From Enterococcus alishanensis (GTDB lineage Bacteria; Bacillota; Bacilli; Lactobacillales; Enterococcaceae): a stretch of DNA of 64,000 nucleotides. Made by a program: the position numbers and the translations under genes. The first letter of the stretch is position 1; each line of letters begins with the position of its first letter. The notes under the pieces were generated by a model. The model did not search any database and was not told the origin of the DNA. It saw only the letters and a program-made list of their open reading frames with translations. Positions 15,770-24,276 of the stretch are shown piece after piece. The DNA lies in assembly GCF_019218635.1 (NCBI RefSeq), contig NZ_JAHUZB010000002.1, forward strand, positions 496,001-560,000. The letters run 5' to 3'.

Positions 15770-16957
15770 TTATTGAGTCATTGCTAAATCAACTAAATAT
15801 TGATACGTACCAAAGAACTCAATTAATGATTTATTTGTGTAACCAGAATTGATTTTAAGCGTTGCAGCATCCTCTTCTACTTGTTGCTTAATGGTTACAG
15901 TCTGTTCGTTTTCTAGAGCAACTAGGTATTCATCCTCAGCTAATTTTTGGAAATCGTGTCTTTCGTTATTCATAGCAGTTATAAAAATATCATCCAATAC
16001 TTCTTCTGAAATAGTATGAGGTAACTGGTAGTCTAAGTTTAACGGTTTGCTATTGTCTAACAAATTATCTTCAATTTCAAAGCCTAATTGTTTCATGTTT
16101 GCTAAGACTGTATTGATTTCAAAGCTGAAGAACGAAATTTGACCACTTGTAAAAATATGATGACTAAAGCAGCCTGTTAAGATTTCCAAAACGGCCTCGT
16201 CAGAAACGATCACTTTTTGATTACCAGGGAAAACATCCATCAGTGGAATGTATTGATTCAATAAACGATCATCACTTCTTGGTAAAATTAGTTCAAATGA
16301 AATCATTTCATTATCGATCAATTGATAGCTTAACTCAAAATGCTTGGTTTCCCAAACAGAATATTGATGATCAGACAAACGCAAATCATGTTTTTCTAAC
16401 GGTTTTAACAATTCATACGTGAAATATTCCAACAATGCATCTTCAGCAATTGCAGAAATTGGTAAGGTTTTAATAATGAAAACTTGATTGAAGAAGCTCA
16501 TTAGTTCGTTGAAATCTGATTCCATCAATTGTTTGCGGAATTTTAAATCAGCTAATTCTCTTTCAGCTTCATCAATTAAGCTCAGCAGATCTCCATAAGT
16601 CGTTTGTCTAAGATCTTGATAGGTTGGCAATGAATATGTCTGCTCTTTTGGAATTTCTTCTAATTCAGTTGTTTCTTCCTCTTCAATTAACTCAAGATCT
16701 TCATTAATTTCGGCTAGTTCTTCTGGTTCTTCTATTTCGTTCACTTCTTCGGCTTCAATTACTTCCTCAGACAGTGTTTCAGTAACGTTTGCTTCATCTA
16801 ATTCAGGTGTCTCTAGTGCGTCAGCTTCAGCATTTTTTTGCTCAAAATCAGCTTCTCGTTCTTCAGCCGCTTGTAAAACATCAACTGGAATGGTCACACG
16901 ATCTTCTTCAACTAGTGAATCATAAATTTTATTGAATCTATTTTTTTCTTCGCTCAT
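15770..16957 (-). CDS. Hypothetical protein with glutamate-rich N-terminal region
   Basis: I do not recognise this 395-residue protein. Residues 15-110 are extremely acidic and low in complexity, rich in E, with few aromatic residues (for example EELAEINEDLELIEEEE), and likely disordered. Residues 115-395 look like an ordinary mixed alpha/beta domain with no known motif, signal peptide or membrane span. The start is the ATG at 16957, with GGAGG eight bases upstream; a TTG five codons earlier overlaps that site. It begins one base after the stop of the coiled-coil gene, so the two are translated together and probably form a complex. A role cannot be assigned. Confidence 0.7.
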   Translation of the reverse strand: MSEEKNRFNKIYDSLVEEDRVTIPVDVLQAAEEREADFEQKNAEADALETPELDEANVTETLSEEVIEAEEVNEIEEPEELAEINEDLELIEEEETTELEEIPKEQTYSLPTYQDLRQTTYGDLLSLIDEAERELADLKFRKQLMESDFNELMSFFNQVFIIKTLPISAIAEDALLEYFTYELLKPLEKHDLRLSDHQYSVWETKHFELSYQLIDNEMISFELILPRSDDRLLNQYIPLMDVFPGNQKVIVSDEAVLEILTGCFSHHIFTSGQISFFSFEINTVLANMKQLGFEIEDNLLDNSKPLNLDYQLPHTISEEVLDDIFITAMNNERHDFQKLAEDEYLVALENEQTVTIKQQVEEDAATLKINSGYTNKSLIEFFGTYQYLVDLAMTQ

Positions 16958-16958
16958 T

Positions 16959-17798
16959 CTATTCGCCTCCAATCTTCAAAAAGTTTTGATTGAATGTTTG
17001 GAGCTGTTCTTCCATGTTTTTGACATCATTAAAATATTTTTTGATTAGACGTAACTCTTTGATGGCAATCGCTTGTTCCAGCATTAGAGCTTTAATTTGC
17101 TGATTTAATTCGTTGGTTGGATTGACCGAATGGTTTTCATTGGTCAAATATGGCTGCCATTTTTTTATTTCCGCTTGCAGGTCGTCATATTTATCATCTA
17201 AATCAAGTAAATCCTCTTCGATCTTTTTGCGATTACGGAAGGTTTTACTGGCTTCCAGCTCTTCTTTTTCATCATTAATTTGATCAATTAAATTCTCTAA
17301 TTTTTTTATTTCAGTCGTTGCAAGAATTTTTTTAGCTTCAAAATCATCTTCTTTATTTTGGAGACGTTTGATTTCATTCTCATAAAAACCAGTTTCAACT
17401 TGTTCCCACTGCTGTTTAATTTCAGGTAAAACAGTAATTTCTGGTTGCGTCGCATCAATTTCAATGACTGTTCGGTCATGGTAGTAGGAGCTGATTTGGT
17501 AATCCATTAGGACTGGTGATACTTTTTTTCGTAGAATCATAAAAGGAAAAGTCTTAATGAATTCACGATCAATTTTACTGGTCAAGAAATTGTCAATTTC
17601 ATGGTTTGCATTACTTGATTGTTGGATTGATACAGGTAACTCTTGCCAATAGATTTGATACACAGCACCCATGTCTTCTTCATCCATCGCTTTTTCTAGT
17701 CGTTGAATTTTCGACATTAATCCGCCTAAAACATCTGAAGCTGATTCCTTTACGGTATCAAAAGAACTGTCGGGTTGTAAATTATCATTTTGAGTCAA
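16959..17798 (-). CDS. Hypothetical coiled-coil protein, partner of the acidic protein
   Basis: A soluble 279-residue protein with a long predicted coiled coil at about residues 140-215 (EIKRLQNKEDDFEAKKIL through KKIEEDLLDLDDKYDDL) and a second helical end. The start is best placed at a TTG (17798): AGGAGG lies exactly seven bases ahead of it, whereas the ATG eight codons earlier has no ribosome binding site and would read through that AGGAGG as Gly-Gly. No enzymatic motif is seen. With the following acidic gene it forms a two-gene operon (1-base gap) ended by the hairpin at 15735-15765. Confidence 0.7.
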   Translation of the reverse strand: MTQNDNLQPDSSFDTVKESASDVLGGLMSKIQRLEKAMDEEDMGAVYQIYWQELPVSIQQSSNANHEIDNFLTSKIDREFIKTFPFMILRKKVSPVLMDYQISSYYHDRTVIEIDATQPEITVLPEIKQQWEQVETGFYENEIKRLQNKEDDFEAKKILATTEIKKLENLIDQINDEKEELEASKTFRNRKKIEEDLLDLDDKYDDLQAEIKKWQPYLTNENHSVNPTNELNQQIKALMLEQAIAIKELRLIKKYFNDVKNMEEQLQTFNQNFLKIGGE

Positions 17799-17880
17799 TG
17801 TTGACCCTCCTAACTTCTTCATTTGTTTAATAGTATCATTTTTTCAGCGAATTGGTTATTGAAAACGCCAATAATTTTGA

Positions 17881-18924
17881 TTAATTTGTTAAGTTAGTAA
17901 AGAAATTCTTAATCGTATTCCATAAATTAGTGAAAAATCCTTGATTATCTTCAATTGTACCCTTTAATTGATCACCAAAACTACCTAATTTATCAGTGAT
18001 TTTATTAAGATTATCTTTGAAATCACTACTGATTTTATCCAACTGCGCAATTGATTCTGCGTCTAGCACACCATCAGTGGTTTGATATCTTTCCGCTAAT
18101 GAAACAAGTTTATCAATGTCAGCTTGTGATATATATTGGGTTAAATTATTATTTTGAATAGCATTATTTACAATTGTAGTAATTTGAGTAGTCGAAGCAT
18201 TCGACCCATTTTGCTCTTTTAAATCAGCTAATTCTTGTTTAATTTCAACTAATGTTTGATTTAATTGAGATTTGTATGCTTCATCAGCTTGTTCTTGTTC
18301 ACTACTTGATAAAGTAGAGTCATTTGAACTATTGGCACTATCGATAATATTTTGTGAAACATCAGAAGTTGTATCTAATTCATCTTGTGCAAGTTGTGCT
18401 CGATTAGTATCAATGGTCTCACCATTTGCTTCAAAAGCTTTATAAACACCTGTCAAAGCACTTTCTCCGGTTACTTTCACAACACTAGCAACTTTGACTG
18501 AAGCATCAGTAATCCCAGCGGTTACAAGCGGATTTTTATATTGATCTGCTGAAATTTGAGTAATGTTTGCTGGTGTTAAGATATCAACCGTAATCCCTGA
18601 GCCACTATCGGTACGATTTACGACAACAGAGCTGAGCATCACGCTATCATCTCCACTACCAGAGCCTAAATACTTAATTAAATCAGCACCAGTTGCTGTT
18701 TGTTGATTCACTTCACTTGAGGTAATGCCTAACACATTCATTGTTTCTGTTAGTTGACTATTGCTGAGGCCAGCACCTGCTACAAAAGTTGGTTTACCCC
18801 AGCGTTCATCAATAACCGTGCCATTATTTGTAGTAGAAGCTTCTACTTTTTGATTAGTGGCAATAATACCTGCTCCTAAGGACATAGTTAAACTTGCTAA
18901 AAGAATATATTTATGAAATTTCAA
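17881..18924 (-). CDS. Secreted DUF1002-like protein
   Basis: A 347-residue exported protein. The start is TTG at 18924 with AGGAGG nine bases upstream; the ORF-long ATG would add a sequence that masks the signal peptide. From TTG the signal peptide reads MKFHKYILLASLTMSLG with likely cleavage after VEA near residue 30. The mature part has a DUF1002-like domain (TFVAGAGLSNSQL, TGADLIKYLGSG, SVVVNR, GITVDILTP, VTGESALTGVYKAFEANGE). A Q/N/S-rich helical region and a C-terminal helix ending FFTNLWNTIKNFFTNLTN follow. No LPXTG or lipobox is present, so it is released or held non-covalently. Function unknown. Confidence 0.75.
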   Translation of the reverse strand: MKFHKYILLASLTMSLGAGIIATNQKVEASTTNNGTVIDERWGKPTFVAGAGLSNSQLTETMNVLGITSSEVNQQTATGADLIKYLGSGSGDDSVMLSSVVVNRTDSGSGITVDILTPANITQISADQYKNPLVTAGITDASVKVASVVKVTGESALTGVYKAFEANGETIDTNRAQLAQDELDTTSDVSQNIIDSANSSNDSTLSSSEQEQADEAYKSQLNQTLVEIKQELADLKEQNGSNASTTQITTIVNNAIQNNNLTQYISQADIDKLVSLAERYQTTDGVLDAESIAQLDKISSDFKDNLNKITDKLGSFGDQLKGTIEDNQGFFTNLWNTIKNFFTNLTN

Positions 18925-19074
18925 TTTATGTTTCCTCCTAAATATTGATAATTCTATTTTACATGAAGCCAATTACCTGTATAGCTAGATCGACTTTCTT
19001 TAAGTAATTATTTAGCAAGATTAGGTTTATTTAAGAAAATTTTCAAACTAAAGTCGGATGTTTTTTCTTTAAAA

Positions 19075-19116
19075 ATAAAAAAACCATTTTAGCTTCTGTT
19101 TCCTCACTAAAATGGT
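19075..19116 (-). terminator. Terminator of the pbp5 unit
   Basis: Ten-base stem ACCATTTTAG / CTAAAATGGT (19083-19092 with 19107-19116), followed on the minus strand by a T-rich run. Confidence 0.75.
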
Positions 19117-19123
19117 CTCATAT

Positions 19124-19306
19124 TTATTTTTCCTTTGTAAGAAAGTGAATGACACCTTCATCGTCACGGGTTAAAAATGTCGTTTCTTTTAAATAGGAAA
19201 ATTGCAATTCTTGAATGGTCTTGTCAGTAATCATTTTTTCATATCCTGCAAAAATTTCCCGAATATATTTTTTATAAGTTTGTTTTTTTCTCTGTCTCTT
19301 GTTCAT
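19124..19306 (-). CDS. Small basic hypothetical protein downstream of pbp5
   Basis: A 60-residue protein with a strongly basic N-terminus (MNKRQRKKQTYKKYIREIF) and a mixed C-terminal half. The start at 19306 follows AAGGATGG; a TTG 17 codons earlier in the same frame is possible but would nearly touch the pbp5 stop. The gap to pbp5 is 54 bases and they share a terminator, so it is probably cotranscribed. Too short and unlike known families for a function call; it could be a genuine small protein or a conserved tail ORF. Confidence 0.45.
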   Translation of the reverse strand: MNKRQRKKQTYKKYIREIFAGYEKMITDKTIQELQFSYLKETTFLTRDDEGVIHFLTKEK

Positions 19307-19360
19307 CTTGCACCATCCTTCAGATGTTATAGTATCAATCTTAACGCTTATGCTCAAGTA

Positions 19361-21361
19361 TTATTGATAATTTTCTGAAAGATAGGTTAATAAATCTCCT
19401 GATCTACCTACTGCACTATCCCCATCTTGAGCATTCTCCAAGAAATTCAAAACAGAGTACGCTTGATTACTGGTATCGAAAGCGTATAAGAAACTATTTT
19501 CTTGTCCTTTTGTATCTTGTTCGGTTTTAATTTCAGCAGTCCCTGTCTTAGCGGCAATTGGTAAACCTAAGCTATTCAATATATACGCTGTTCCATTAGG
19601 ATCAGTCACAACAGCCTGCATATCAGTTGTAACTGTTGTTGCCGAACTTTCTTTAATAGCAGCTTTTTTAGTCTTTGTCTCTTTTGAAGCTAATAGTTTT
19701 GGATATACAAGTGTTCCCTTATTAGGAAGTACAGAATAAGTTGTGATTTGTTGAATTGGGTTTAATAACAATTGTCCTTGTCCATATCCAGTATCTGCTA
19801 ATAAAATGTCTGAAGAAAATGTACCGTCATTAGAAATTTGTGCTGGATTCATAGAAATAGGCAAATCTAATTTTTCGCCAAAAATAAATTTATCCAAACC
19901 TGCTAAAAAGGTTTTGCTACCCATTTTTAATGTTTGTTGGGCCATATAAATATTATCTGAATAAACCAATGCCGTCTCTAAATCAACTGGTGAAACTTCA
20001 CTAACTCTGGTAATTTGATAACCGCCCCAAGTACTATCTCCTTGCCATTTTAAACCATCAATCGCTATTTCTTCACTGGGATTCAGTGTACCCGCATCTA
20101 AACCGATTGAAGCAGTAATTGTTTTAAAGGTTGAACCTGGCGCATAACCAGTTGAAAATCGGTTTGAAAATGGTAAGTTGGCATCGTTATTATAGGCATC
20201 ATAATCAGTTTGGCTGATCCCATTTGTCATTAAGTTGGGATCGAAACTCGGTGAGCTAGCTAGAACTAACAATTCACCTGACTTTGGTGCCATTGCGACA
20301 CTTGATCCAGGTTGCCCACCTAATGATTGATAGGCTACTTGCTGTGCCTGACTGTCAATTGTTAATTTAATATTTTTCCCATCTTTTTTATTCACCTTTT
20401 GTAAAACTTTTTTCTGATCACCGTTTTTATCGTTAATTACTAAAGTACCACCATCAGTTCCTCGCAATTGTTTATCATAGGATAGTTCTAAACCGGCACG
20501 GCCAATCACAGAACCTGATACCAAAGCATTATTTTTTTCGATATCTTCTGCTGTTGCTTTACCCACGTAACCAGTTAATTGTGCTGCAGCCTCACCTAGT
20601 GGATAATTTCGCCCCGTTGCCTCCTGATAATCCAATTCTTCTGGTAAATCTTCAGGAAGGCTGTTAACAGTTGCCAATGGGACGAAAGAATCATCCTCTA
20701 CCCAACCTTGATCCAATGCAGTATTGATTTCATCCGTGGTCAAACCAGTATAGGTAGCAATTTCTTCAATGGCTGTATTTTTCCCACTGCCTGAACCTAA
20801 TTTAACCGGGGTCACACCTAATCTGTATACTGTTCCATTGGCAGCAATTGGAGCATCATTACGATCTAAAATCTCACCACGAACAGCCGGATCATTTTGG
20901 TAACTGACGGTATCTTTACCTGACATCGTCGGAAAAATTAGATCTGGTTTCCAATTGATTTTTTTATTTTGATCAGAAAAAGTACCACTGTAATTATTCT
21001 TTAGACTTCCTAATCCAGTACTAAAACTTAATTCATAGGAAAAGTCGTCACCTTTGATTTTTATGTCTGAAATTTTTACATTGTTTGCACCAATTCCTGT
21101 AAAAACAGCTTGGTATTTTTCATTCACTGCTTTTTTCGAATAGTTTTTCTGCGTTTTAGCATCGATTGTAATGTAATTAGAAAGCTGGTCGTAATTTTGG
21201 TTTTTTAATGCCTTAGTAAAGGCAGTGATGGTCTCTTCACCAGTCTTTTTTGCCGTTCTAGCTTGGAAAGTAGTATAACCTAGAAAGCCAGCAGCACCGA
21301 TAGCGATGGCAGCCAATCCTATTATCATGATTTTTTTATTGTTTTTTTCATTTTTTTTCAT
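19361..21361 (-). CDS. pbp5: Low-affinity class B penicillin-binding protein, Pbp5 type
   Basis: A D,D-transpeptidase that cross-links peptidoglycan outside the membrane. In enterococci its weak beta-lactam binding gives intrinsic cephalosporin and penicillin tolerance. The 666 residues hold one membrane anchor (IMIIGLAAIAIGAAGFLGY), a MecA_N/NTF2-like domain (about 35-145), a PBP dimer domain (about 155-325) with RGEILDRN, and the transpeptidase domain. Its active-site motifs are STFK at 410-413, SDN at 468-470 and KTG at 605-607. Large parts agree with E. faecium Pbp5 from memory. The start at MKKNEKN is set by GGAAGG upstream. A TTG seven codons earlier is unlikely. It is not next to psr or ftsW as in E. 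faecium/hirae. Confidence 0.92.
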   Translation of the reverse strand: MKKNEKNNKKIMIIGLAAIAIGAAGFLGYTTFQARTAKKTGEETITAFTKALKNQNYDQLSNYITIDAKTQKNYSKKAVNEKYQAVFTGIGANNVKISDIKIKGDDFSYELSFSTGLGSLKNNYSGTFSDQNKKINWKPDLIFPTMSGKDTVSYQNDPAVRGEILDRNDAPIAANGTVYRLGVTPVKLGSGSGKNTAIEEIATYTGLTTDEINTALDQGWVEDDSFVPLATVNSLPEDLPEELDYQEATGRNYPLGEAAAQLTGYVGKATAEDIEKNNALVSGSVIGRAGLELSYDKQLRGTDGGTLVINDKNGDQKKVLQKVNKKDGKNIKLTIDSQAQQVAYQSLGGQPGSSVAMAPKSGELLVLASSPSFDPNLMTNGISQTDYDAYNNDANLPFSNRFSTGYAPGSTFKTITASIGLDAGTLNPSEEIAIDGLKWQGDSTWGGYQITRVSEVSPVDLETALVYSDNIYMAQQTLKMGSKTFLAGLDKFIFGEKLDLPISMNPAQISNDGTFSSDILLADTGYGQGQLLLNPIQQITTYSVLPNKGTLVYPKLLASKETKTKKAAIKESSATTVTTDMQAVVTDPNGTAYILNSLGLPIAAKTGTAEIKTEQDTKGQENSFLYAFDTSNQAYSVLNFLENAQDGDSAVGRSGDLLTYLSENYQ

Positions 21362-21425
21362 TTTTAAATTCCTTCCTAGCAAATACTCACATCTTTCATT
21401 ATACTAAAAGAAAGGAAGTGAAGGA

Positions 21426-21968
21426 ATGCATTATTGCTATTTATTTATGGGACCTAGTGGCTCAGGAAAAACTACTTTAGCCGAAAAAAGTTTTTCCTCT
21501 CAACAAAAGATCGTGTCTTATACCACCAGAATACCACGTTCTTCCGAAAAAGATGGTTTAGATTATCATTTTGTTTCAAAAAAACAGTTCAAGCAGATGG
21601 TTATTGACGACCAATTTGCCGAATTTGATGTTTATGATGAAAACTATTATGGTATTGCCTTAACCAGCATAAAAAAAGCCCTGGAGATTTCAGATTGCTA
21701 TGATCCGATTACTCCATTAGGCTTTTTAAATCTATATAAAAATTTTGGTCAACAAATGGTTCCAGTCTGGATCCATATTTCCAAAGAAACTTTAGCTCAA
21801 CGCTTAGCTCATCGAGCAAGTCCAGCTGAAATTAAAAGAAGAATTGCTTTATATGAAAAAGATTTGGCTTATTTACCTGAACTTAAAAAAATCGAAACAT
21901 TAATTGAAATTGACGGCGAACAATCCGTTGCTGACATGGTGGCACAATTTAGAAAAGCTTTAAATTAA
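21426..21968 (+). CDS. Guanylate kinase-like protein
   Basis: A 180-residue P-loop protein with Walker A GPSGSGKTT near residues 9-17. The guanylate-kinase GMP segment TTRIPRSSEKDGLDYHF follows near 38-54, and EFDVYDENYYG near 71-81 corresponds to the conserved xGNYYG region but is changed. It is shorter than the normal Gmk (about 200) and the second GMP-contact block is divergent, so it may not be the housekeeping enzyme. GGAAGTGAAGGA precedes the ATG. It is divergent from pbp5, with about 64 bases between starts, and converges with the GNAT fusion gene (9-base overlap at the 3' ends). Confidence 0.7.
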   Translation: MHYCYLFMGPSGSGKTTLAEKSFSSQQKIVSYTTRIPRSSEKDGLDYHFVSKKQFKQMVIDDQFAEFDVYDENYYGIALTSIKKALEISDCYDPITPLGFLNLYKNFGQQMVPVWIHISKETLAQRLAHRASPAEIKRRIALYEKDLAYLPELKKIETLIEIDGEQSVADMVAQFRKALN

Positions 21969-22607
21969 TTGAAAAGCTTTTCTTTCACCATTGATAAAAT
22001 CAAATTCAATCATGCCTTGATAAGTAAAACCAACTTTATCAATTAAATGAAGCATTGGTCCGTTTGTAGGATAAGTATCAATTCGAATATCTTGATAGCC
22101 CAATGATTGGGCTTTTTTTATTGCTTCTTCTAATAATTTTTGCCCTAAACCCAGGCCTCGATAATTTGAACTAACTGCAACACGATGGATAGCAATATAA
22201 GTATCAGTGCCCAGGTCTTTCCAAGCACCATCAATTGCTTCATAGGCCGAATCTTTTTCAGCTATTAAGGCGCACAGACCTACGGCTTCATGATTCAAAG
22301 AGAGTACATAACTAACATCATTTTTTATATCATTTTGAATTGTTTCTTCAGTAGGTGCTTGATTATTTTGCCATTGTGGTGAACCTTGCTCTTTTAAATA
22401 TGCTGTTGCATCTTGAATCAATAACATAATTGCCGGAACATCCGTTGGAACAGTCTTACGAAATAGTATTTCATCGGATTTTTTTTGTCCTTGTTCTGCC
22501 TCCACCATCATAATTTCGTCAGCAGCTTCTTGACCTAAAATGTTTCCCAGCGCTTCTCCCATTTGTTTTGCCTGTCTTAAAATAAAATCTTCATCCTTGT
22601 ATCCCAT
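21960..22607 (-). CDS. Fused helical domain / GNAT acetyltransferase
   Basis: A 215-residue protein. Residues 1-45 are a helical segment (DEDFILRQAKQMGEALGNIL) that reminds of the start of DUF6483-type proteins. Residues 47-215 are a GNAT domain with DVPAIMLLIQDA, HRVAVSSNYRGLGLGQKLLEEA (acetyl-CoA loop R-G-L-G-L-G near 154), then IRIDTYPTNGPMLHLIDKVGF. The GNAT part resembles general acetyltransferases of lactic acid bacteria. It overlaps the upstream sce7725-like gene by 17 bases, so it belongs to that operon. The pairing of an extra N-terminal helix domain with GNAT is uncommon. Substrate unknown. Confidence 0.75.
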   Translation of the reverse strand: MGYKDEDFILRQAKQMGEALGNILGQEAADEIMMVEAEQGQKKSDEILFRKTVPTDVPAIMLLIQDATAYLKEQGSPQWQNNQAPTEETIQNDIKNDVSYVLSLNHEAVGLCALIAEKDSAYEAIDGAWKDLGTDTYIAIHRVAVSSNYRGLGLGQKLLEEAIKKAQSLGYQDIRIDTYPTNGPMLHLIDKVGFTYQGMIEFDFINGERKAFQLI

Positions 22608-23514
22608 ATTTTTTCCATCCCTTCAAATAATGGTTTCCTTCATTTAAATAGGCACCTAATAACTCCAAATGATGCGCTAAGGACCATTTTTTTATTGTTC
22701 CCAATCCTGGAAACTTTTTAGTTTTTAAATAATTAATTAATTCGGTCATACCTAAAGTCAGCAGTAACTGATCTTGATTTCGATCATACCATTCCAACAT
22801 TTTTTCAGCAGCTTCAAAAAATTTTAAAGCTTGATCTTTGGTACTATCATTAGTATCAGAGACAAAATGCTTCACCCGTAAATTTAAATAGGCATCAAAA
22901 TAAGTAACATGAATGGCGATTGCTCGACTTGGTCCGCCCTTATCAAAATATCTACTGCTTTCAATCGTATAATCACTGAAGCCAGCAAACCCATCCGTCT
23001 GATAATACAGATGTTGATCGCTAAAGAAATCATCGTCATGATTTCCATAGGTTTCAATTTTTTTTCTAGCAATAAAGGCATCATCTAAAATAATTTTTTT
23101 CTGAAAAGGCAAGATCCGAAACCGTCCTTGATTCGGCAATAATGCGAACTGATTAGAATTCAACAGATTTTGATCTCGAGTAGATTGTTCATTGAAAATC
23201 GCTAAGCTTGTTTGATCTAGTTTTTGATTAGTTATAATTTCTGCTGAGTAAATGCTGGTATCTGCTTTTAATTGCCACGGATGTTGCTTTGCTTCAAAAA
23301 ATTTAAAACGGCCAACTTGCGGGTTTTCAATGATATATAATTGTAGTTTTTCCTTTTGAAATAATTCGATAGTTTTTTTTAAGGTGGCAGAGTCTCTAAC
23401 TGGTTCGATAATTGGAATAATTTTTTTAGACCAGCGTTGTTCTTTAACTAAAGTAGACAACGCTAACAGGTCAAACTGTTTTCCCCTGAAATAAGGGTAG
23501 TACATTTTTCTCAC
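22591..23514 (-). CDS. sce7725-like protein
   Basis: A 307-residue protein recognised as sce7725-like by its start MYYPYFRGKQFDLLALSTL and IIPIIEPV near residues 33-40; related beta-type phage proteins share this beginning. Middle parts (ADTSIYSAEI, ILDDAFIARKK, SDYTIESSRYFDKGGP, AIAIHVTYFDA) have no known catalytic motif. In genomes with sce7725 the gene normally sits next to a second gene, sce7726, which looks like a PD-(D/E)XK nuclease. Here the upstream neighbour is an MmcB-like nuclease overlapping by four bases (ATGA). The ATG at 23514 could be replaced by the ATG of MYYPYF. Function unknown; a role in DNA protection or defence is inference. Confidence 0.7.
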   Translation of the reverse strand: MRKMYYPYFRGKQFDLLALSTLVKEQRWSKKIIPIIEPVRDSATLKKTIELFQKEKLQLYIIENPQVGRFKFFEAKQHPWQLKADTSIYSAEIITNQKLDQTSLAIFNEQSTRDQNLLNSNQFALLPNQGRFRILPFQKKIILDDAFIARKKIETYGNHDDDFFSDQHLYYQTDGFAGFSDYTIESSRYFDKGGPSRAIAIHVTYFDAYLNLRVKHFVSDTNDSTKDQALKFFEAAEKMLEWYDRNQDQLLLTLGMTELINYLKTKKFPGLGTIKKWSLAHHLELLGAYLNEGNHYLKGWKKYGIQG

Positions 23515-24200
23515 TCCAATCTTTCTGTTGGACGTCGTTTAACTTTTCTCTGGCTTTTTAAAAATTGATAATCTTGTTCTAGAGCCGTCAGTTCTTCTTC
23601 TAAACTTTTAATACGCGCGTTTTCAACATCTGAAAAAAAGCGATCGTGGAAGTTTTCTGAGTGTAAATGATCCTTTTCTTGTCCACGCTTTTTCAACTCT
23701 TTATATAAAGCTTCAGTTGGGAAAAAACTGGTTCCATAAGACATTTGTTTCGCTTTGCGAACTTCCCGAAATAATGAAAACATAAAACGTTCTAGCAATA
23801 AATCTTCTGGCACTTTTAAAGACTGCTTTTGTGGTTTTTTGGCTAAGATAAAAGTACCCGGAGCCATCTGTTCCTCTTGAAATTGATCATAGCGACGATA
23901 AACCAACACGCCAATCTCTGCAGGAATTAACCCTTGAACTTTTTCATAAAGCTCAGTTGGTAAGACAAAATAATTATAATCTCCTACGAAAGAAAGCTTT
24001 GCAGCTGACATAAAGTCCGCTTTACTTACCTTTAATTCATAGCAACGCCATTCCATTTTGTTTTCTTTAAAAAAACAAGCTAAAGTGTCTACAATACCAT
24101 GTTCTTCCGGCATGGTAACTTCTTCTACGACAATCCCACCTAATTCCATACAATAAAAATAAAGTGATTTTTCCATTTCTAATGTTAAGTCTGTTTTCAT
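23511..24200 (-). CDS. MmcB-like PD-(D/E)XK nuclease-fold protein
   Basis: A 229-residue soluble protein. The N-terminal 100 residues resemble MmcB-type restriction-like nuclease folds: D38 in HGIVDTLACF, then E55-L-K57 in RCYELKVSKADFM, then a FVGDYNYFVLP segment comparable to the YLxYCDRFYFAVP block of MmcB. The residues from about 125 on are a charged, helical tail with a final coiled coil (RIKSLEEELTALEQDYQFLK). AGGAG lies five bases before the ATG. First gene of a three-gene overlapping operon with the sce7725-like and GNAT genes. Nuclease activity is inferred from the D...ExK pattern only. Confidence 0.6.
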   Translation of the reverse strand: MKTDLTLEMEKSLYFYCMELGGIVVEEVTMPEEHGIVDTLACFFKENKMEWRCYELKVSKADFMSAAKLSFVGDYNYFVLPTELYEKVQGLIPAEIGVLVYRRYDQFQEEQMAPGTFILAKKPQKQSLKVPEDLLLERFMFSLFREVRKAKQMSYGTSFFPTEALYKELKKRGQEKDHLHSENFHDRFFSDVENARIKSLEEELTALEQDYQFLKSQRKVKRRPTERLE

Positions 24201-24244
24201 TTTTTCTCCTGATACGTATTTGTTTTAAAACCTTAGCATAAAAT

Positions 24245-24276
24245 CGATAAAAAAAACAGAGGTTCCCCTCTGTTTT
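24245..24276 (-). terminator. Terminator of the importer / flavoprotein operon
   Basis: Perfect stem AAAACAGAGG / CCTCTGTTTT with a 4-base loop (24253-24262 with 24267-24276), overlapping the flavoprotein stop. An eight-T run follows on the minus strand. Confidence 0.9.

Noticed and set aside
2954-21361. LCP gene as the pbp5 repressor psr acting on the pbp5 gene in this window
   Set aside because: The gene is 16 kb away and in the aro operon context, the usual place of a general LCP gene; regulation of pbp5 by Psr is itself disputed.
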